A stretch of DNA of 64,000 nucleotides from assembly GCF_014251955.1 (NCBI RefSeq), contig NZ_CP059203.1, positions 425,963 through 489,962 of the forward strand. The letters are read 5' to 3'. This DNA is from Blattabacterium cuenoti (GTDB lineage: Bacteria; Bacteroidota; Bacteroidia; Flavobacteriales; Blattabacteriaceae). How positions within the stretch are numbered: position 1 is the stretch's first letter; each line of letters opens with the position of its first letter. The position numbers and the translations under genes were made by a program. Under the pieces are notes generated by a model, which ran no database searches, was not told where the DNA came from, and saw nothing but the letters and a program-made list of their open reading frames with translations. Shown one piece after another: positions 1-9,177 of this stretch.

Positions 1-445
1 TTACATTTTTTTCCTTTTTTTGCGCAAAAAAAGGAAAAAAATGTAAAGATTCTGTATTAATCGGAGGAAGTCCATTTTTAAAATGGAGAACAATATTATA
101 TAAAAAACTAGAATTTTTAATTAAAAAAAGATTTTTATTATGTAAAAAATGAACAGGATCATAAGCTCTATACTTTTTTAAAAAAACTTCATCAATTATT
201 CCTCCTGAACTAGAAATTCTAAGTCTCAAAACTTCATTTTCTAAAAAAATTTTTTTAATTTTCTTTTTTTCTAAAGAGTTTTTATCCTTTGATCCAAATT
301 CTTGGAATTTATTATTAGATATAGTAGTGGTAAGATGAGGATTATTGTTGGTGGGATTATTAATTATATATGTAAAAATCGTTAATATTAACAATATTAA
401 AAATAAACCAATAATAGAATTAGAATCCAAACTTCTATCCTTCAT
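1..445 (-). CDS. yidC: Membrane protein insertase YidC, N-terminal part (runs off the left edge)
   Basis: YidC/Oxa1 inserts proteins into the inner membrane, with or without SecYEG. The frame stays open from the ATG at 445 to the window edge, about 148 codons. The protein starts MKDRSLDSNSIIGLFLI, the usual YidC opening, with one membrane segment at roughly residues 10-28. A short linker follows, then the start of the periplasmic beta domain (ENEVLRLRISSSGGIIDEVFLKKY). The conserved C-terminal insertase domain lies outside the window. The ATG overlaps the TGA of pyrG in an ATGA junction (442-445), so the two genes are probably translationally coupled, as in other Flavobacteriales. Confidence 0.9.
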   Translation of the reverse strand, partial: MKDRSLDSNSIIGLFLILLILTIFTYIINNPTNNNPHLTTTISNNKFQEFGSKDKNSLEKKKIKKIFLENEVLRLRISSSGGIIDEVFLKKYRAYDPVHFLHNKNLFLIKNSSFLYNIVLHFKNGLPPINTESLHFFPFFAQKKEKNV

Positions 446-2088
446 ACATAAGAAGATTTTTGATAATGATAATCAAAAGACTGATATCCCTTAGAAATTT
501 TCACAAAATAAGTAAATAAAGGATGAGGATTAGTTACTGTACTTTTATATTCAGGATGAAACTGAACTCCTAAGAAAAAAACGTGATTTTCTAATTCAAA
601 AGCTTCTACTAAACCAGTGTCAGGATTAATTCCAACAGCTTTCATTCCAGCATTAGAAAAATTTTCTAAATAATTATTATTAAATTCATATCTATGACGA
701 TGTCTTTCTAAAATTTCTTTTTTTCCACCATAAATAGAAAAAATTTTTGATCCTTCTATCAAAACACATTTCCAATTTCCTAAACGCATAGTTCCCCCTT
801 TTTGTATTATATTTTTTTGTTTTTCCATTAAACTAATAATTGGATAAGATGAATATGGGTTAGTTTCATGACTTTCTGCTTTTTTTATTCCTAATACATT
901 TCTAGCAAATTCTATTGCGGCTATTTGCATTCCTAAACAAATCCCAAAAAAAGGAATTTTATTTTCCCTTGCATATTTTGCAGCAAGTATTTTCCCTTCT
1001 ATTCCTCTATTTCCAAAACCAGGAGCAACTAAAATACCAGAAATTCCATTAAAATATTTTTTTATATTTTTTTCTTGAATCATATCTGAGTAGATCCATT
1101 TTACATTAACATCTGTTTCATTTTCTGCTCCTGCATGAATTAGTGCTTCTGTAATAGATTTATACGAATCATGCAAAGAAACATATTTTCCTACTAACGC
1201 TATTTTAATTTCCCATTTTGGATTTTTATATTTCTTAACAAAAGAATTCCATTTTTTCAAATTAGGGGGAATAATAGTGGATAAATTTAAATGTTTTAAA
1301 ACGACTTTATCAAATTTTTGAAAATGTAATAAACAAGGAATATCGTATATAATTTTAGTATTGATAGATTCAATGACATGCTCTGGTTTAACATTACAAA
1401 ATAAAGCTAACTTATTACGAATATTTTTTGATATGTGTTTTTCTGTTCTACAAACTAAAATATCAGCTTGAATTCCATTTTCCATTAAATTTCTAACAGA
1501 ATGTTGTGTAGGTTTTGTTTTCACTTCTCCAATAACAGATATATATGGCAATAAAGTTAAATGAATTACTAATCCATTAGATTCTCCTAATTCCCATTTT
1601 AATTGACGTACAGATTCAATATAAGGAAGACATTCTATATCTCCAACAGTTCCTCCAATTTCAGTAATAACAATATCATAATTTTCAGATTCTCCAAGAA
1701 TTTTAATACGTCTTTTAATTTCATTTGTAATATGAGGGATCACTTGGACTGTTTGTCCTAAATAATTTCCTTTTCTTTCATTATCAATAACTTTTTTATA
1801 GATCATTCCAGATGTTACATTATTTTTTTTTGTAGTTGATTGATTCAAAAAACGTTCATAATGTCCTAAATCTAAATCTGTTTCTGCTCCATCTTTGGTA
1901 ACAAAACATTCTCCATGTTCATAAGGATTTAAAGTTCCAGGATCTATATTAAAATAAGGATCTAATTTTTGAATTGTAACTTTATATCCTCTCGCTTTTA
2001 ACAACATACCTAATGAAGCGGAGACTATTCCTTTTCCTAAGGAAGAACTAACCCCACCTGTAACAAAAATATATTTTGTTCTTCTCAT
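442..2088 (-). CDS. pyrG: CTP synthase
   Basis: PyrG makes CTP from UTP, ATP and glutamine, the last step of de novo pyrimidine nucleotide synthesis. At 548 aa it is full length. The N-terminal synthetase domain opens with KYIFVTGGVSSSLGKG, which holds the P-loop near residues 11-20. The C-terminal class I glutamine amidotransferase domain shows the nucleophile motif GICLGMQ near residue 385 and the His-Glu pair in GVQFHPE (H511, E513). The start is the ATG at 2088. Its TGA overlaps the ATG of yidC. No lesion is visible. Confidence 0.97.
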   Translation of the reverse strand: MRRTKYIFVTGGVSSSLGKGIVSASLGMLLKARGYKVTIQKLDPYFNIDPGTLNPYEHGECFVTKDGAETDLDLGHYERFLNQSTTKKNNVTSGMIYKKVIDNERKGNYLGQTVQVIPHITNEIKRRIKILGESENYDIVITEIGGTVGDIECLPYIESVRQLKWELGESNGLVIHLTLLPYISVIGEVKTKPTQHSVRNLMENGIQADILVCRTEKHISKNIRNKLALFCNVKPEHVIESINTKIIYDIPCLLHFQKFDKVVLKHLNLSTIIPPNLKKWNSFVKKYKNPKWEIKIALVGKYVSLHDSYKSITEALIHAGAENETDVNVKWIYSDMIQEKNIKKYFNGISGILVAPGFGNRGIEGKILAAKYARENKIPFFGICLGMQIAAIEFARNVLGIKKAESHETNPYSSYPIISLMEKQKNIIQKGGTMRLGNWKCVLIEGSKIFSIYGGKKEILERHRHRYEFNNNYLENFSNAGMKAVGINPDTGLVEAFELENHVFFLGVQFHPEYKSTVTNPHPLFTYFVKISKGYQSFDYHYQKSSYV

Positions 2089-2228
2089 TTAATTTTTATT
2101 CAAAAAAAAATAACATTCAGAATAATTATAATTAATTAAATATGCAATAAAATTTTCTTGTACAGAAAGAAAATTTCTAAATCAGAAAAGAAGAATTTCT
2201 AATTTTTTATTTATATTTACCTGAATTA

Positions 2229-2331
2229 GGAGCAAGTCCTACGCAATCAGCTCCCTATAAAATCCTCCAGGGTGGGAACACAGCAAAGGTAATAGGTTTG
2301 TAGCGATGTGATGTAGATTAGCTTGCTCCTT
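2229..2331 (+). ncRNA. ffs: Signal recognition particle RNA (4.5S-like)
   Basis: The ends GGAGCAAG (2229-2236) and CTTGCTCC (2322-2329) pair to close a long hairpin. Near the apex are GGTGGGAACACAGCAAAGGTAA, which resembles the SRP Alu-less domain IV loops with the conserved GNAR-type tetraloop and internal loop seen in Bacteroidetes. The 3' strand carries GATGTGATGTAGATTAGC, like the E. coli 4.5S 3' arm. A T-rich tract (2331-2340) follows and may end transcription. It lies between the starts of pyrG (minus) and clpX (plus), so it has its own promoter; TATATTTA at about 2211-2218 is a weak -7 candidate. The exact ends are estimated. Confidence 0.85.
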
Positions 2332-2378
2332 ATTTTTTTATCATGTTTGTCATGCTTTTTTTTTATAAAACATGAAAA

Positions 2379-3608
2379 ATGGAAAATTTATTAATATGTA
2401 ATTTTTGTGGAAGAAAAAAAAATGAAATAACTTTTCTTATATCAGGAATCAACGGACATATTTGTAATTTTTGCATAGAAAAAACTTATTCTATAATTCA
2501 TAGAAAGTTTTCCATTATAGAACAAAAAAAAGAAAATAATCAATTTTTTTTAAAAAAACCAAAAGAAATAAAAACTTTTTTGGATCAATACGTTGTAGGA
2601 CAAAATGAAGCAAAAAAAGTTATTTCTGTTGCTGTATATAATCATTATAAACGAATTCAATTTATACAAAATCAAAAAAAAGAAAAAGAAATTGAAAAAA
2701 TAGAAATAGAAAAATCTAATATTTTGTTAATTGGAAATACAGGTACAGGAAAAACTTTACTTGCCAAAAGTATTTCTAAACTTTTAAAAATCCCTTTTAC
2801 TATAGCAGATGCAACAACTTTAACTGAAGCTGGATACGTTGGAGAAGATGTAGAATCAATTCTATCTAGATTATTGCAATCTGTCAATTATGATATCCAT
2901 TCTGCTGAAAAAGGAATTGTATTTATAGATGAAATTGATAAAATTTCCAAAAAAAGTAACAATAATCCATCTATTACTAGAGACGTATCTGGAGAAGGGG
3001 TTCAACAAGCTTTGCTTAAAATATTAGAAGGATCAATAATAAATGTTCCTCCACAAGGAGGACGGAAACATCCTGATCAAAAAATGATTCCATTAAATAC
3101 AGAAAATATTCTATTTATAGCTGGAGGGACATTTGATGGAATTGAAAAAATTATATCCGATAGAATCAATCAATTTTCCGATATTGGATATATTACCCAG
3201 GCTAAAGAAAAAATAAAAAAAGAAAAAAATGAAACCTATCTAAAAAATATTACAGCTAATGATCTAAAAAAATTTGGTTTAATTCCAGAACTTATCGGTA
3301 GATTTCCTGTAATTACTTATCTAAATCCATTGGATAAAATTATGTTGAAAAAAATTTTAATAGAACCAAAAAATGCTTTAATTAAACAATATCAAAAACT
3401 ATTTTATATGGATAAAATATCTATGAATATTACAGATGAAGCTTTAGATATTATTATAGATAAAACAATCCAATTAGGATTAGGGGCAAGAGGATTGCGT
3501 TCTTTTTGCGAAAAACTTTTTTTAGATTATATGTTTAACATAGAAAATATTAAAAATATATTAAATATAGATAAAAATATGGTTAAAGAAAAGTTATCTT
3601 GTTCGTAA
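2379..3608 (+). CDS. clpX: ATP-dependent Clp protease ATP-binding subunit ClpX
   Basis: ClpX is the AAA+ unfoldase that feeds substrates to ClpP. The 409-aa protein begins with a complete zinc finger (C7, C10, C29, C32). It then has Walker A GNTGTGKT, the pore loop AGYVGED, Walker B VFIDEIDKI, and the sensor/arginine region GLIPELIGRFP. The loop that normally reads IGF and docks on ClpP reads IGY here (SDIGYITQ), a conservative change. The 3' end overlaps the convergent obgE by 15 bp. clpP is not in the window. Confidence 0.96.
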   Translation: MENLLICNFCGRKKNEITFLISGINGHICNFCIEKTYSIIHRKFSIIEQKKENNQFFLKKPKEIKTFLDQYVVGQNEAKKVISVAVYNHYKRIQFIQNQKKEKEIEKIEIEKSNILLIGNTGTGKTLLAKSISKLLKIPFTIADATTLTEAGYVGEDVESILSRLLQSVNYDIHSAEKGIVFIDEIDKISKKSNNNPSITRDVSGEGVQQALLKILEGSIINVPPQGGRKHPDQKMIPLNTENILFIAGGTFDGIEKIISDRINQFSDIGYITQAKEKIKKEKNETYLKNITANDLKKFGLIPELIGRFPVITYLNPLDKIMLKKILIEPKNALIKQYQKLFYMDKISMNITDEALDIIIDKTIQLGLGARGLRSFCEKLFLDYMFNIENIKNILNIDKNMVKEKLSCS

Positions 3609-4604
3609 TTCTTTTTTTGAAATCAAATCCCATAATTTATTTTTTAACGTCATTAATCCTTCTCCTGTAAAAGAAGAAATAAATATTATGTTTTTTTCTC
3701 CTAATGAGAAGAAAACATTTTTTATTTCGTTTTTTTTTTTAAAACAAATCAAATCAGATTTAGAAATAGCTAATAAACGTTTTTTATTCAACAATTTTGT
3801 ATTAAATTTTTTTAATTCATTCAATAAAACAAGATATTCTGTTTTTTGATTTTTTGTTTCTGAAGAAATAAGAAATAATAAAACAGAATTTCTTTCTACA
3901 TGTCTTAGAAAATGATGTCCTAATCCTTTTCCTTGTGAAGCTTTTTCTATAATACCAGGTATATCTGCTAAGATAAAAGAATGATAATTATTCATAAATA
4001 CTATTCCTAAATGAGGTCTTATAGTAGTAAAAGAATAATTTCCTATTTTTGGTTTTGCTTTTGTAAGTGTAGAAAGCAAAGTAGATTTTCCAGAATTAGG
4101 AAATCCAATTAATCCAACATCCGCTAAAATTTTTAATTCTAAAGTGATCCACTTTCCTAAAGTTTTTATTCCAGATTGTGCATAATAAGGAGATTGAGAC
4201 TTTGAATTTTTGAAAAAAGCATTTCCTTTTCCTCCTTTTCCTCCTTCAAATAAAATTTTATCCTGAAAATTTTTAGTAATTTCTACAATAATTTTTTCAT
4301 TAACATCTTTAATTATAGTTCCTATAGGAACTTCTATCAACAAATTTTTTCCATTGGCTCCAGTAATATTATTTTTTCCCCCCGGAAGTCCAGATTTTGC
4401 TATCCAATGTCTATGATATTTTAAATGAATAAATGTATGAAGATGAGAATTTCCTCTAATAATAATATCTCCTCCTTTTCCTCCTGAACCTCCATCAGGA
4501 CCTCCTTTTTTTATTTTTTTATTTCTGAGAAAATGAATACATCCTGATCCTCCATCTCCACTTTTGCAATAAATTTTTACAAAATCTATAAAATTATCTT
4601 TCAT
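3594..4604 (-). CDS. obgE: Obg-family GTPase (CgtA)
   Basis: ObgE is an essential GTPase tied to 50S ribosome maturation. The 336-aa protein has the glycine-rich Obg fold at residues 1-158 (GGPDGGSGGKGGDI, GGKGGKGNA) and then a G domain with G1 GFPNSGKST, G3 DIPGI and G4 SKSD. There is no long C-terminal extension, as in other short Obg proteins. It lies 30 nt downstream of adk on the same strand and is probably co-transcribed with it. Its stop lies inside the end of clpX, so the two convergent genes share 15 bp. Confidence 0.95.
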   Translation of the reverse strand: MKDNFIDFVKIYCKSGDGGSGCIHFLRNKKIKKGGPDGGSGGKGGDIIIRGNSHLHTFIHLKYHRHWIAKSGLPGGKNNITGANGKNLLIEVPIGTIIKDVNEKIIVEITKNFQDKILFEGGKGGKGNAFFKNSKSQSPYYAQSGIKTLGKWITLELKILADVGLIGFPNSGKSTLLSTLTKAKPKIGNYSFTTIRPHLGIVFMNNYHSFILADIPGIIEKASQGKGLGHHFLRHVERNSVLLFLISSETKNQKTEYLVLLNELKKFNTKLLNKKRLLAISKSDLICFKKKNEIKNVFFSLGEKNIIFISSFTGEGLMTLKNKLWDLISKKELRTR

Positions 4605-4634
4605 AAAAAAGATGAATATTATTTTTTATTGTTG

Positions 4635-5213
4635 TTATAATAAATTCATTATTTTTTTTTCAATAAAATGAGAAATTTTTTTTCTAGAATAAGAAGCATT
4701 TAATTTTACTATATTTTTTTTCCATTTACAATCATTCCAAATAAATGCAGTTTTTTTATTATATTCTTCAATTCTTTTTTTAACTATGATCATATCCGTA
4801 TCATCATTACGTTTGCTTATTTTTCCTCTTTTTATAAGTCTATTAATTAATAAATTCTTTTTTATATGAAAAGAAAAAATTATATTTATGCTCCCTAAAG
4901 AAAATTGATCTATCATTTTTTCTAGAGAAAAAATTTGATTTTTGGTTCTAGGATATCCATCATAAATAATTCCTTTAGATTGAACATGTTTTTTTATTTC
5001 CATATTTAACATATTCGTAGTTATTTTATCGGGGACTAATGTGCCTTGATTAAGAAATTCACGAGCAAGTGTTCCTAAACTAGTTTTGTTTTTTATATGA
5101 TTTCTAAATATCATTCCAGTAGATAAATGAATAAATCCAAATTTATTTGCTATAATTCTTGCTTGAGTTCCTTTTCCACATCCTGGTGGTCCAAATAAAA
5201 TAATATGTGTCAT
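4635..5213 (-). CDS. adk: Adenylate kinase
   Basis: Adk interconverts ATP, ADP and AMP. The 192-aa protein starts MTHIILFGPPGCGKGTQAR with the P-loop at residues 8-15. The AMP-binding motif (STGMIFRNHI) and DGYPRTKNQ follow. The lid is short and lacks zinc cysteines, matching the short-lid form common in Bacteroidetes. obgE follows after 30 nt. The 211-nt gap upstream to lpdA holds two AT-rich hairpins and must contain the promoter if adk is not transcribed from lpdA. Confidence 0.95.
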   Translation of the reverse strand: MTHIILFGPPGCGKGTQARIIANKFGFIHLSTGMIFRNHIKNKTSLGTLAREFLNQGTLVPDKITTNMLNMEIKKHVQSKGIIYDGYPRTKNQIFSLEKMIDQFSLGSINIIFSFHIKKNLLINRLIKRGKISKRNDDTDMIIVKKRIEEYNKKTAFIWNDCKWKKNIVKLNASYSRKKISHFIEKKIMNLL

Positions 5214-5233
5214 AAAAACATAAAAAATTATGA

Positions 5234-5297
5234 ATTCTATATAAATAAATTTTTATTATATAGAATAATGGTTATTGTTTACATACAAAAACAATAA
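5234..5297. repeat. Two AT-rich hairpins between lpdA and adk
   Basis: Two inverted repeats sit side by side. ATTCTATATAA (5234-5244) pairs with TTATATAGAAT (5256-5266), and TTATTGTTT (5272-5280) pairs with AAACAATAA (5289-5297). Read on the minus strand, the first is followed after a few bases by a T-rich stretch (TCATAATTTTTTA), so it could be a weak terminator for lpdA. In DNA this AT-rich such repeats also arise by chance. The rest of the 5214-5424 gap shows no gene. Confidence 0.3.
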
Positions 5298-5424
5298 AAA
5301 TCAATAAATAATTGTAGTTATAATTATAATAATATTTTTTTCAGAAGAATAAAATCAGAATTTTAAATTATTTTTTTATACTTTATTACTCTTTTTTTCT
5401 ACTCTACTACTTACTTTACTTAAC

Positions 5425-6819
5425 TTATAAATGAATAGCTTTTCCGTAAGCATGTGCTACAGCTTCTAAAATGGATTCGCTTAATGAAGGATGAGGATGA
5501 ATGCTTTCTATTATTTCACAATGAGTAGCTTCCAATTTTCTAGAGACTACTGCTTCCGATATAATATCGGTAACGTTGTTTCCGATCATATGACATCCAA
5601 GCCATTCATCATATTTAGAGTCAAAAATAACTTTAACAAATCCTTCTGGACTGTCATCAGAAATAGATTTTCCAAGAGCAGAAAAAGGAAATTTTCCTAT
5701 TTTAATTTGATATCCTTTTTTTTTTGCTTCTTTTTCCGTATAACCTACTGAAGCAATTTCAGGAAGACAATAAACACATTTTGGGATGTTATTATAATCT
5801 ATTTTAGTAGGATTTAATCCTTTTATGTTTTCAACACAGAAAATAGCTTCATGTGAAGCTACATGAGCGAGAGAAGGACCTTCTATGACATCTCCAATAG
5901 CATAATATTCATCTATATTAGTCCTATAGCTCTCATCAACAATTATAAATTCTTTATCAGTAGTGTGAATTCCAACTTCTTCTAATCCAATAGATTTACT
6001 ATTGGGAGTAGTTCCAGTAGCAGAAAGAACCACATCTGCTTCTAAAACAATTTCTTGATTATTATTCAAAGTTTGAATATAAACTCTAACTCCTTTAGAA
6101 GAAGAATCTATTTTCTTTATAGTAGATGATACATAACTTTTGATTCCTATTCTTTCAAAAGAACATTTTAATTGAGAAGATATTTCTTCATCTGTATTTG
6201 GAAAAAGTTGTGAACAAAGTTCTACAATAGTAACATCAGTTCCCATAGAATGATAAAAATAAGCAAATTCCAAACCTATAGGGCCAGATCCAATTATAAT
6301 CATTTTTTTTGGTAATGAAGAAAGAGAAAGAGCTTTTTTATATCCTATAATTGTTTTTTCATTTTGTTGAAATTTTTTTTCTATTTTAGGTTTTGCTCCT
6401 GTAGCTATAATAATATGTGAAGCATTATGTTCCTCTATTTTTTTTCCATTCTTAAAAATTTCAACTTTTTTTCCACTTTTTAATTTTGCATTTCCATAAA
6501 TAACATGAATTCCATTTTTTTTCATCAAAAATGAAATTCCTTTTTTCATTTTATCCACTACATTTCTACTTTTTTTAATGATTTTTGAGAAATCAATTTT
6601 TATTTTATTGATTCCAAATAAATCTTCATTTTTTTTTATCTTTTGCAAGATTTTAGCACTATTTAAAATAGATTTTGTTGGAATGCACCCCCAATTTAAA
6701 CAAACTCCTCCAAGAGATTCTTTTTCAATAAGAGCCGTTTTCATACCAAGTTGTGAAGCACGTATAGATGCAACATAACCCCCTGGACCACTTCCTAAAA
6801 TAATAACATCAAAATACAT
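5425..6819 (-). CDS. lpdA: Dihydrolipoyl dehydrogenase (E3)
   Basis: LpdA reoxidises lipoamide with NAD+ as the E3 subunit of 2-oxo-acid dehydrogenases and of the glycine cleavage system; gcvT is in this window. The 464-aa protein has FAD motif GSGPGGY (9-15), redox pair C40/C45 in GGVCLNWGCIPTK, NAD motif IIGSGPIGLEFA near 175, the second FAD motif YAIGDVIEGP, and the C-terminal active-site pair H443/E448 in HPHPSLSE. All catalytic residues are intact. It stands alone, with noncoding gaps on both sides. Confidence 0.96.
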   Translation of the reverse strand: MYFDVIILGSGPGGYVASIRASQLGMKTALIEKESLGGVCLNWGCIPTKSILNSAKILQKIKKNEDLFGINKIKIDFSKIIKKSRNVVDKMKKGISFLMKKNGIHVIYGNAKLKSGKKVEIFKNGKKIEEHNASHIIIATGAKPKIEKKFQQNEKTIIGYKKALSLSSLPKKMIIIGSGPIGLEFAYFYHSMGTDVTIVELCSQLFPNTDEEISSQLKCSFERIGIKSYVSSTIKKIDSSSKGVRVYIQTLNNNQEIVLEADVVLSATGTTPNSKSIGLEEVGIHTTDKEFIIVDESYRTNIDEYYAIGDVIEGPSLAHVASHEAIFCVENIKGLNPTKIDYNNIPKCVYCLPEIASVGYTEKEAKKKGYQIKIGKFPFSALGKSISDDSPEGFVKVIFDSKYDEWLGCHMIGNNVTDIISEAVVSRKLEATHCEIIESIHPHPSLSESILEAVAHAYGKAIHL

Positions 6820-6947
6820 AACAAATATGATGATATTTTATCAATAATTATAAATTTACAAATTTTTATTTTCTTAATATACAAGAAGAAAATTAATAAA
6901 AATAAGAAAACATAGAATTATGGGAGTATGCTAAAAAAAAATTTTCA

Positions 6948-6955
6948 TAAATTTG
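6948..6955 (+). promoter_or_regulatory. Candidate Bacteroidetes -7 box upstream of the transaldolase
   Basis: TAAATTTG matches the Bacteroidetes primary sigma -7 consensus TAnnTTTG and ends 16 nt before the ATG at 6972. No clear TTTG -33 element is seen upstream. The same box with similar spacing occurs before ndh. Confidence 0.45.
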
Positions 6956-6971
6956 TTTTTAAAACATTATA

Positions 6972-7640
6972 ATGAAGTTTTTTATAGACACAGCTAATTT
7001 AAATGAGTTAAAAAAAGCCAAAATGTTGGGGGTATTAGATGGAGTAACAACAAATCCTTCTTTAATAGCTAAAGAATCTATTTGTAGTAATAAAAATGAT
7101 GTTTACAAACATTATATATCTATTTGCAATTTTTTAGAAAAAAATAACGGAGATGTAAGTGCAGAAGTCATTAGTACTAATTATGTAGATATGATTCAAG
7201 AAGGAGAAACTATTTCCCTTTTACATCCAAAAATAGTAGTCAAAATTCCTGCAACAGAAAATGGAATAAAAACTATTCAATATTTATCGAAAAAAAAAAT
7301 AAAAACTAATTGTACACTTATTTTTTCCATTGGACAAGCACTACTTGCGGCTAAAGCTGGATCTCATTATGTGTCTCCCTTTGTAGGAAGATTGGATGAT
7401 ATATCTTATAATGGATTGAATTTAATAAAAGAAATTAAAACTATTTATAATTATTATCATTTTGATACAAAAATTTTAGCAGCATCAATACGACATCCTT
7501 TACATATTATAGAATGCGCTAAAATAGGAGTAGATGCTGTAACTTCTCCATTAAATATCATATCATGTCTTATCAATCATCCTTTAACTAAAATAGGATT
7601 GGAAAAATTTTTAAAAGATTATAAAAATAAAATTTGTTAA
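6972..7640 (+). CDS. tal: Transaldolase (MipB/TalC-type, FSA family)
   Basis: This enzyme transfers a dihydroxyacetone unit in the non-oxidative pentose phosphate pathway. The 222-aa protein is the short transaldolase type: MKFFIDTANLNELKK, then DGVTTNPSLIAKE, the Schiff-base lysine K91 in VVKIPATENG, and FVGRLDDISYNG. Members of this subfamily are either transaldolases or fructose-6-phosphate aldolases, and sequence by eye does not fully separate them. Transaldolase is more likely in a reduced genome. It converges on rpoZ with only 2 nt between the stops and no terminator. Confidence 0.88.
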   Translation: MKFFIDTANLNELKKAKMLGVLDGVTTNPSLIAKESICSNKNDVYKHYISICNFLEKNNGDVSAEVISTNYVDMIQEGETISLLHPKIVVKIPATENGIKTIQYLSKKKIKTNCTLIFSIGQALLAAKAGSHYVSPFVGRLDDISYNGLNLIKEIKTIYNYYHFDTKILAASIRHPLHIIECAKIGVDAVTSPLNIISCLINHPLTKIGLEKFLKDYKNKIC

Positions 7641-7642
7641 TG

Positions 7643-7972
7643 TTAATTTTCATTCTTTGTCTCTGTTATTTTTATTTTTCCGTTTAACAAATATTGAATA
7701 GCAATAGATGTAGGTTTTGGTAATCTTTCATAAAATTTGGATAATTCTATTTGTTCTTTATTTTCAAATATTTCTTCCAAATTATTTTTATTCATTATGT
7801 TGAATTCTTCTAATTTCTTATCCAAATCATTTTTTAAATGAAAACTAATTTTTTGACTTACTTTTTCTAAAATACAAATGATTTCATAAATATTACTTCC
7901 TGATAATTTTTCCAATACTATACGATCTATAGTTTCAGTATTTATTGGTGCCTTAATCTTTTCAAGATTCAT
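7643..7972 (-). CDS. rpoZ: DNA-directed RNA polymerase subunit omega
   Basis: Omega is the small RNA polymerase subunit that helps assemble beta'. The 109-aa protein has the Bacteroidetes omega pattern: an N-terminal PINTETIDRIVLEKLSGSNIYEIICILEK region, then a conserved ENKEQIELSKFYERLPKP tail block. In flavobacteria it follows bamD, as here, and the two overlap by 4 nt (7969-7972). coaBC, often next in this order, is absent. Confidence 0.85.
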   Translation of the reverse strand: MNLEKIKAPINTETIDRIVLEKLSGSNIYEIICILEKVSQKISFHLKNDLDKKLEEFNIMNKNNLEEIFENKEQIELSKFYERLPKPTSIAIQYLLNGKIKITETKNEN

Positions 7973-8502
7973 ATTTTTTTATAATACTTCATCAAAGAAT
8001 GATAAAAAAATTTCAATTCTTTTATACAAGGAGAATTTGGATACAATTGAATATATTCAGAATATGAATCCAAAAAATCGAAAATATTTTTTTTATTTTT
8101 ATTATTAATAGCTATTCTGTATTTTATAACACAAATTTTATATAAAGCTTTTTCTTTTAAACTACTTTTTGGAAAATCATTTATAAAATTTTGAAAAGAA
8201 ATTAAAGCTGCAGAATATTTATGAATAAAAAAATATGTATTAGCTATAGAATAATCTCTCCTTTCAAGTTTCTTAAACAATTTATTCAATAAAATATCTA
8301 CTTCTATTTTTTTAGAATTTGGAAATTGTTTAACAAACTTATTTAACCTATCAATAGCCATATTTGTGCTTCTATTTATATTTATTGGTGGATGATCAAA
8401 AACACATTTTTTATATTCTTGCATACTTCTACTATATCCTGTTAATGTTAATGAAAATAATGTAAAAAACAATAACAAAGAAATAATTTTATTTTTATTC
8501 AT
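7969..8502 (-). CDS. bamD: Outer membrane assembly factor BamD, N-terminally shortened and without lipobox cysteine
   Basis: BamD is the TPR lipoprotein of the BAM complex, which folds outer-membrane proteins. Residues 27-177 follow the C-terminal half of flavobacterial BamD: AIDRLNKFVKQFPNSK, then KLERRDYSIANTYF and SAALISFQNFINDFPKS. The family is usually about 260-280 aa; this protein is 177. It goes from a signal peptide (MNKNKIISLLLFFTLFSLTLTG) almost straight into the third TPR, so about 100 residues are missing. The residue after LTG should be the lipid-bearing Cys but is Tyr (TAT, one base from TGT). Call based on homology by eye and on the rpoZ neighbour. Confidence 0.8.
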   Translation of the reverse strand: MNKNKIISLLLFFTLFSLTLTGYSRSMQEYKKCVFDHPPININRSTNMAIDRLNKFVKQFPNSKKIEVDILLNKLFKKLERRDYSIANTYFFIHKYSAALISFQNFINDFPKSSLKEKALYKICVIKYRIAINNKNKKNIFDFLDSYSEYIQLYPNSPCIKELKFFYHSLMKYYKKI

Positions 8503-8634
8503 ACATTATAAAAATTATAATAACACATATAACAATTATATGCAAAAATAATTTTATTTTCAATATTTAAAAAATAATTATTGATCACCAACCAATCATT
8601 CATAAAATTCAATAAATATAATAGTAATAACTAC

Positions 8635-9171
8635 TTACCTAGTTTTTTTTTTTTTGGTAACATAACAATAATTTTCTTTAATATCGCGATCAAATAAATA
8701 AAATCCTATTTTTTCCTCTCCTATTAATTCAATTTTATTAAGTATCATTTTACTCAATGTTTCTTCTTCTATTTGTTCTTCTATATACCATTGTAAAAAA
8801 TTATGTGTAAAATAGTCTTTTTCTTGTAAAGATAATTCAACTAATTTATTAATTTCTGAAGAAATTTTTTTTTCCTGTTCAAATGATTTTTGAAATAATT
8901 CCTTCAAAGTACTATGCAAAGAAAATTCTTTAAAAAGAATAGAAGATTGATTGGGAAGAGAAACAACAGCAGATCCTCCTCTTTTGTTAATGTACCTAAT
9001 TAATTTTAACATATGGTTTCTTTCTTCATTTGAATGATCATATAAAAATTCACATATTCCATCAAATCCTTTTTCTTCAGTCCAAGATGCCATAGATAAA
9101 TATAGTTGAGAAGATTCTAACTCTCTAATCAATTGTTTTTTTAATCCTGTTTGTATTTTTTCACTAAACAT
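8635..9171 (-). CDS. ftnA: Ferritin (non-haem, FtnA-like)
   Basis: Ferritin stores iron as a 24-mer after oxidising Fe2+. The 178-aa protein has the four-helix ferritin core with ferroxidase ligands visible: E17 region (IRELESSQLYLSMASW), E49/E50 and H53 in SNEERNHMLK, and a later EEQIEEE block. The short C-terminal tail is lysine-rich. It lies 6 nt after dapA on the same strand, so it is probably expressed with it. No lesion is seen. Confidence 0.93.
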   Translation of the reverse strand: MFSEKIQTGLKKQLIRELESSQLYLSMASWTEEKGFDGICEFLYDHSNEERNHMLKLIRYINKRGGSAVVSLPNQSSILFKEFSLHSTLKELFQKSFEQEKKISSEINKLVELSLQEKDYFTHNFLQWYIEEQIEEETLSKMILNKIELIGEEKIGFYLFDRDIKENYCYVTKKKKTR

Positions 9172-9177
9172 AAATAA

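Noticed and set aside
1-45. Inverted repeat TTACATTTTTTTCC with GGAAAAAAATGTAA at the left edge (1-46)
   Set aside because: It lies inside the open yidC frame and is A/T-run driven; possible fold in the mRNA but no sign of a terminator or mobile end.
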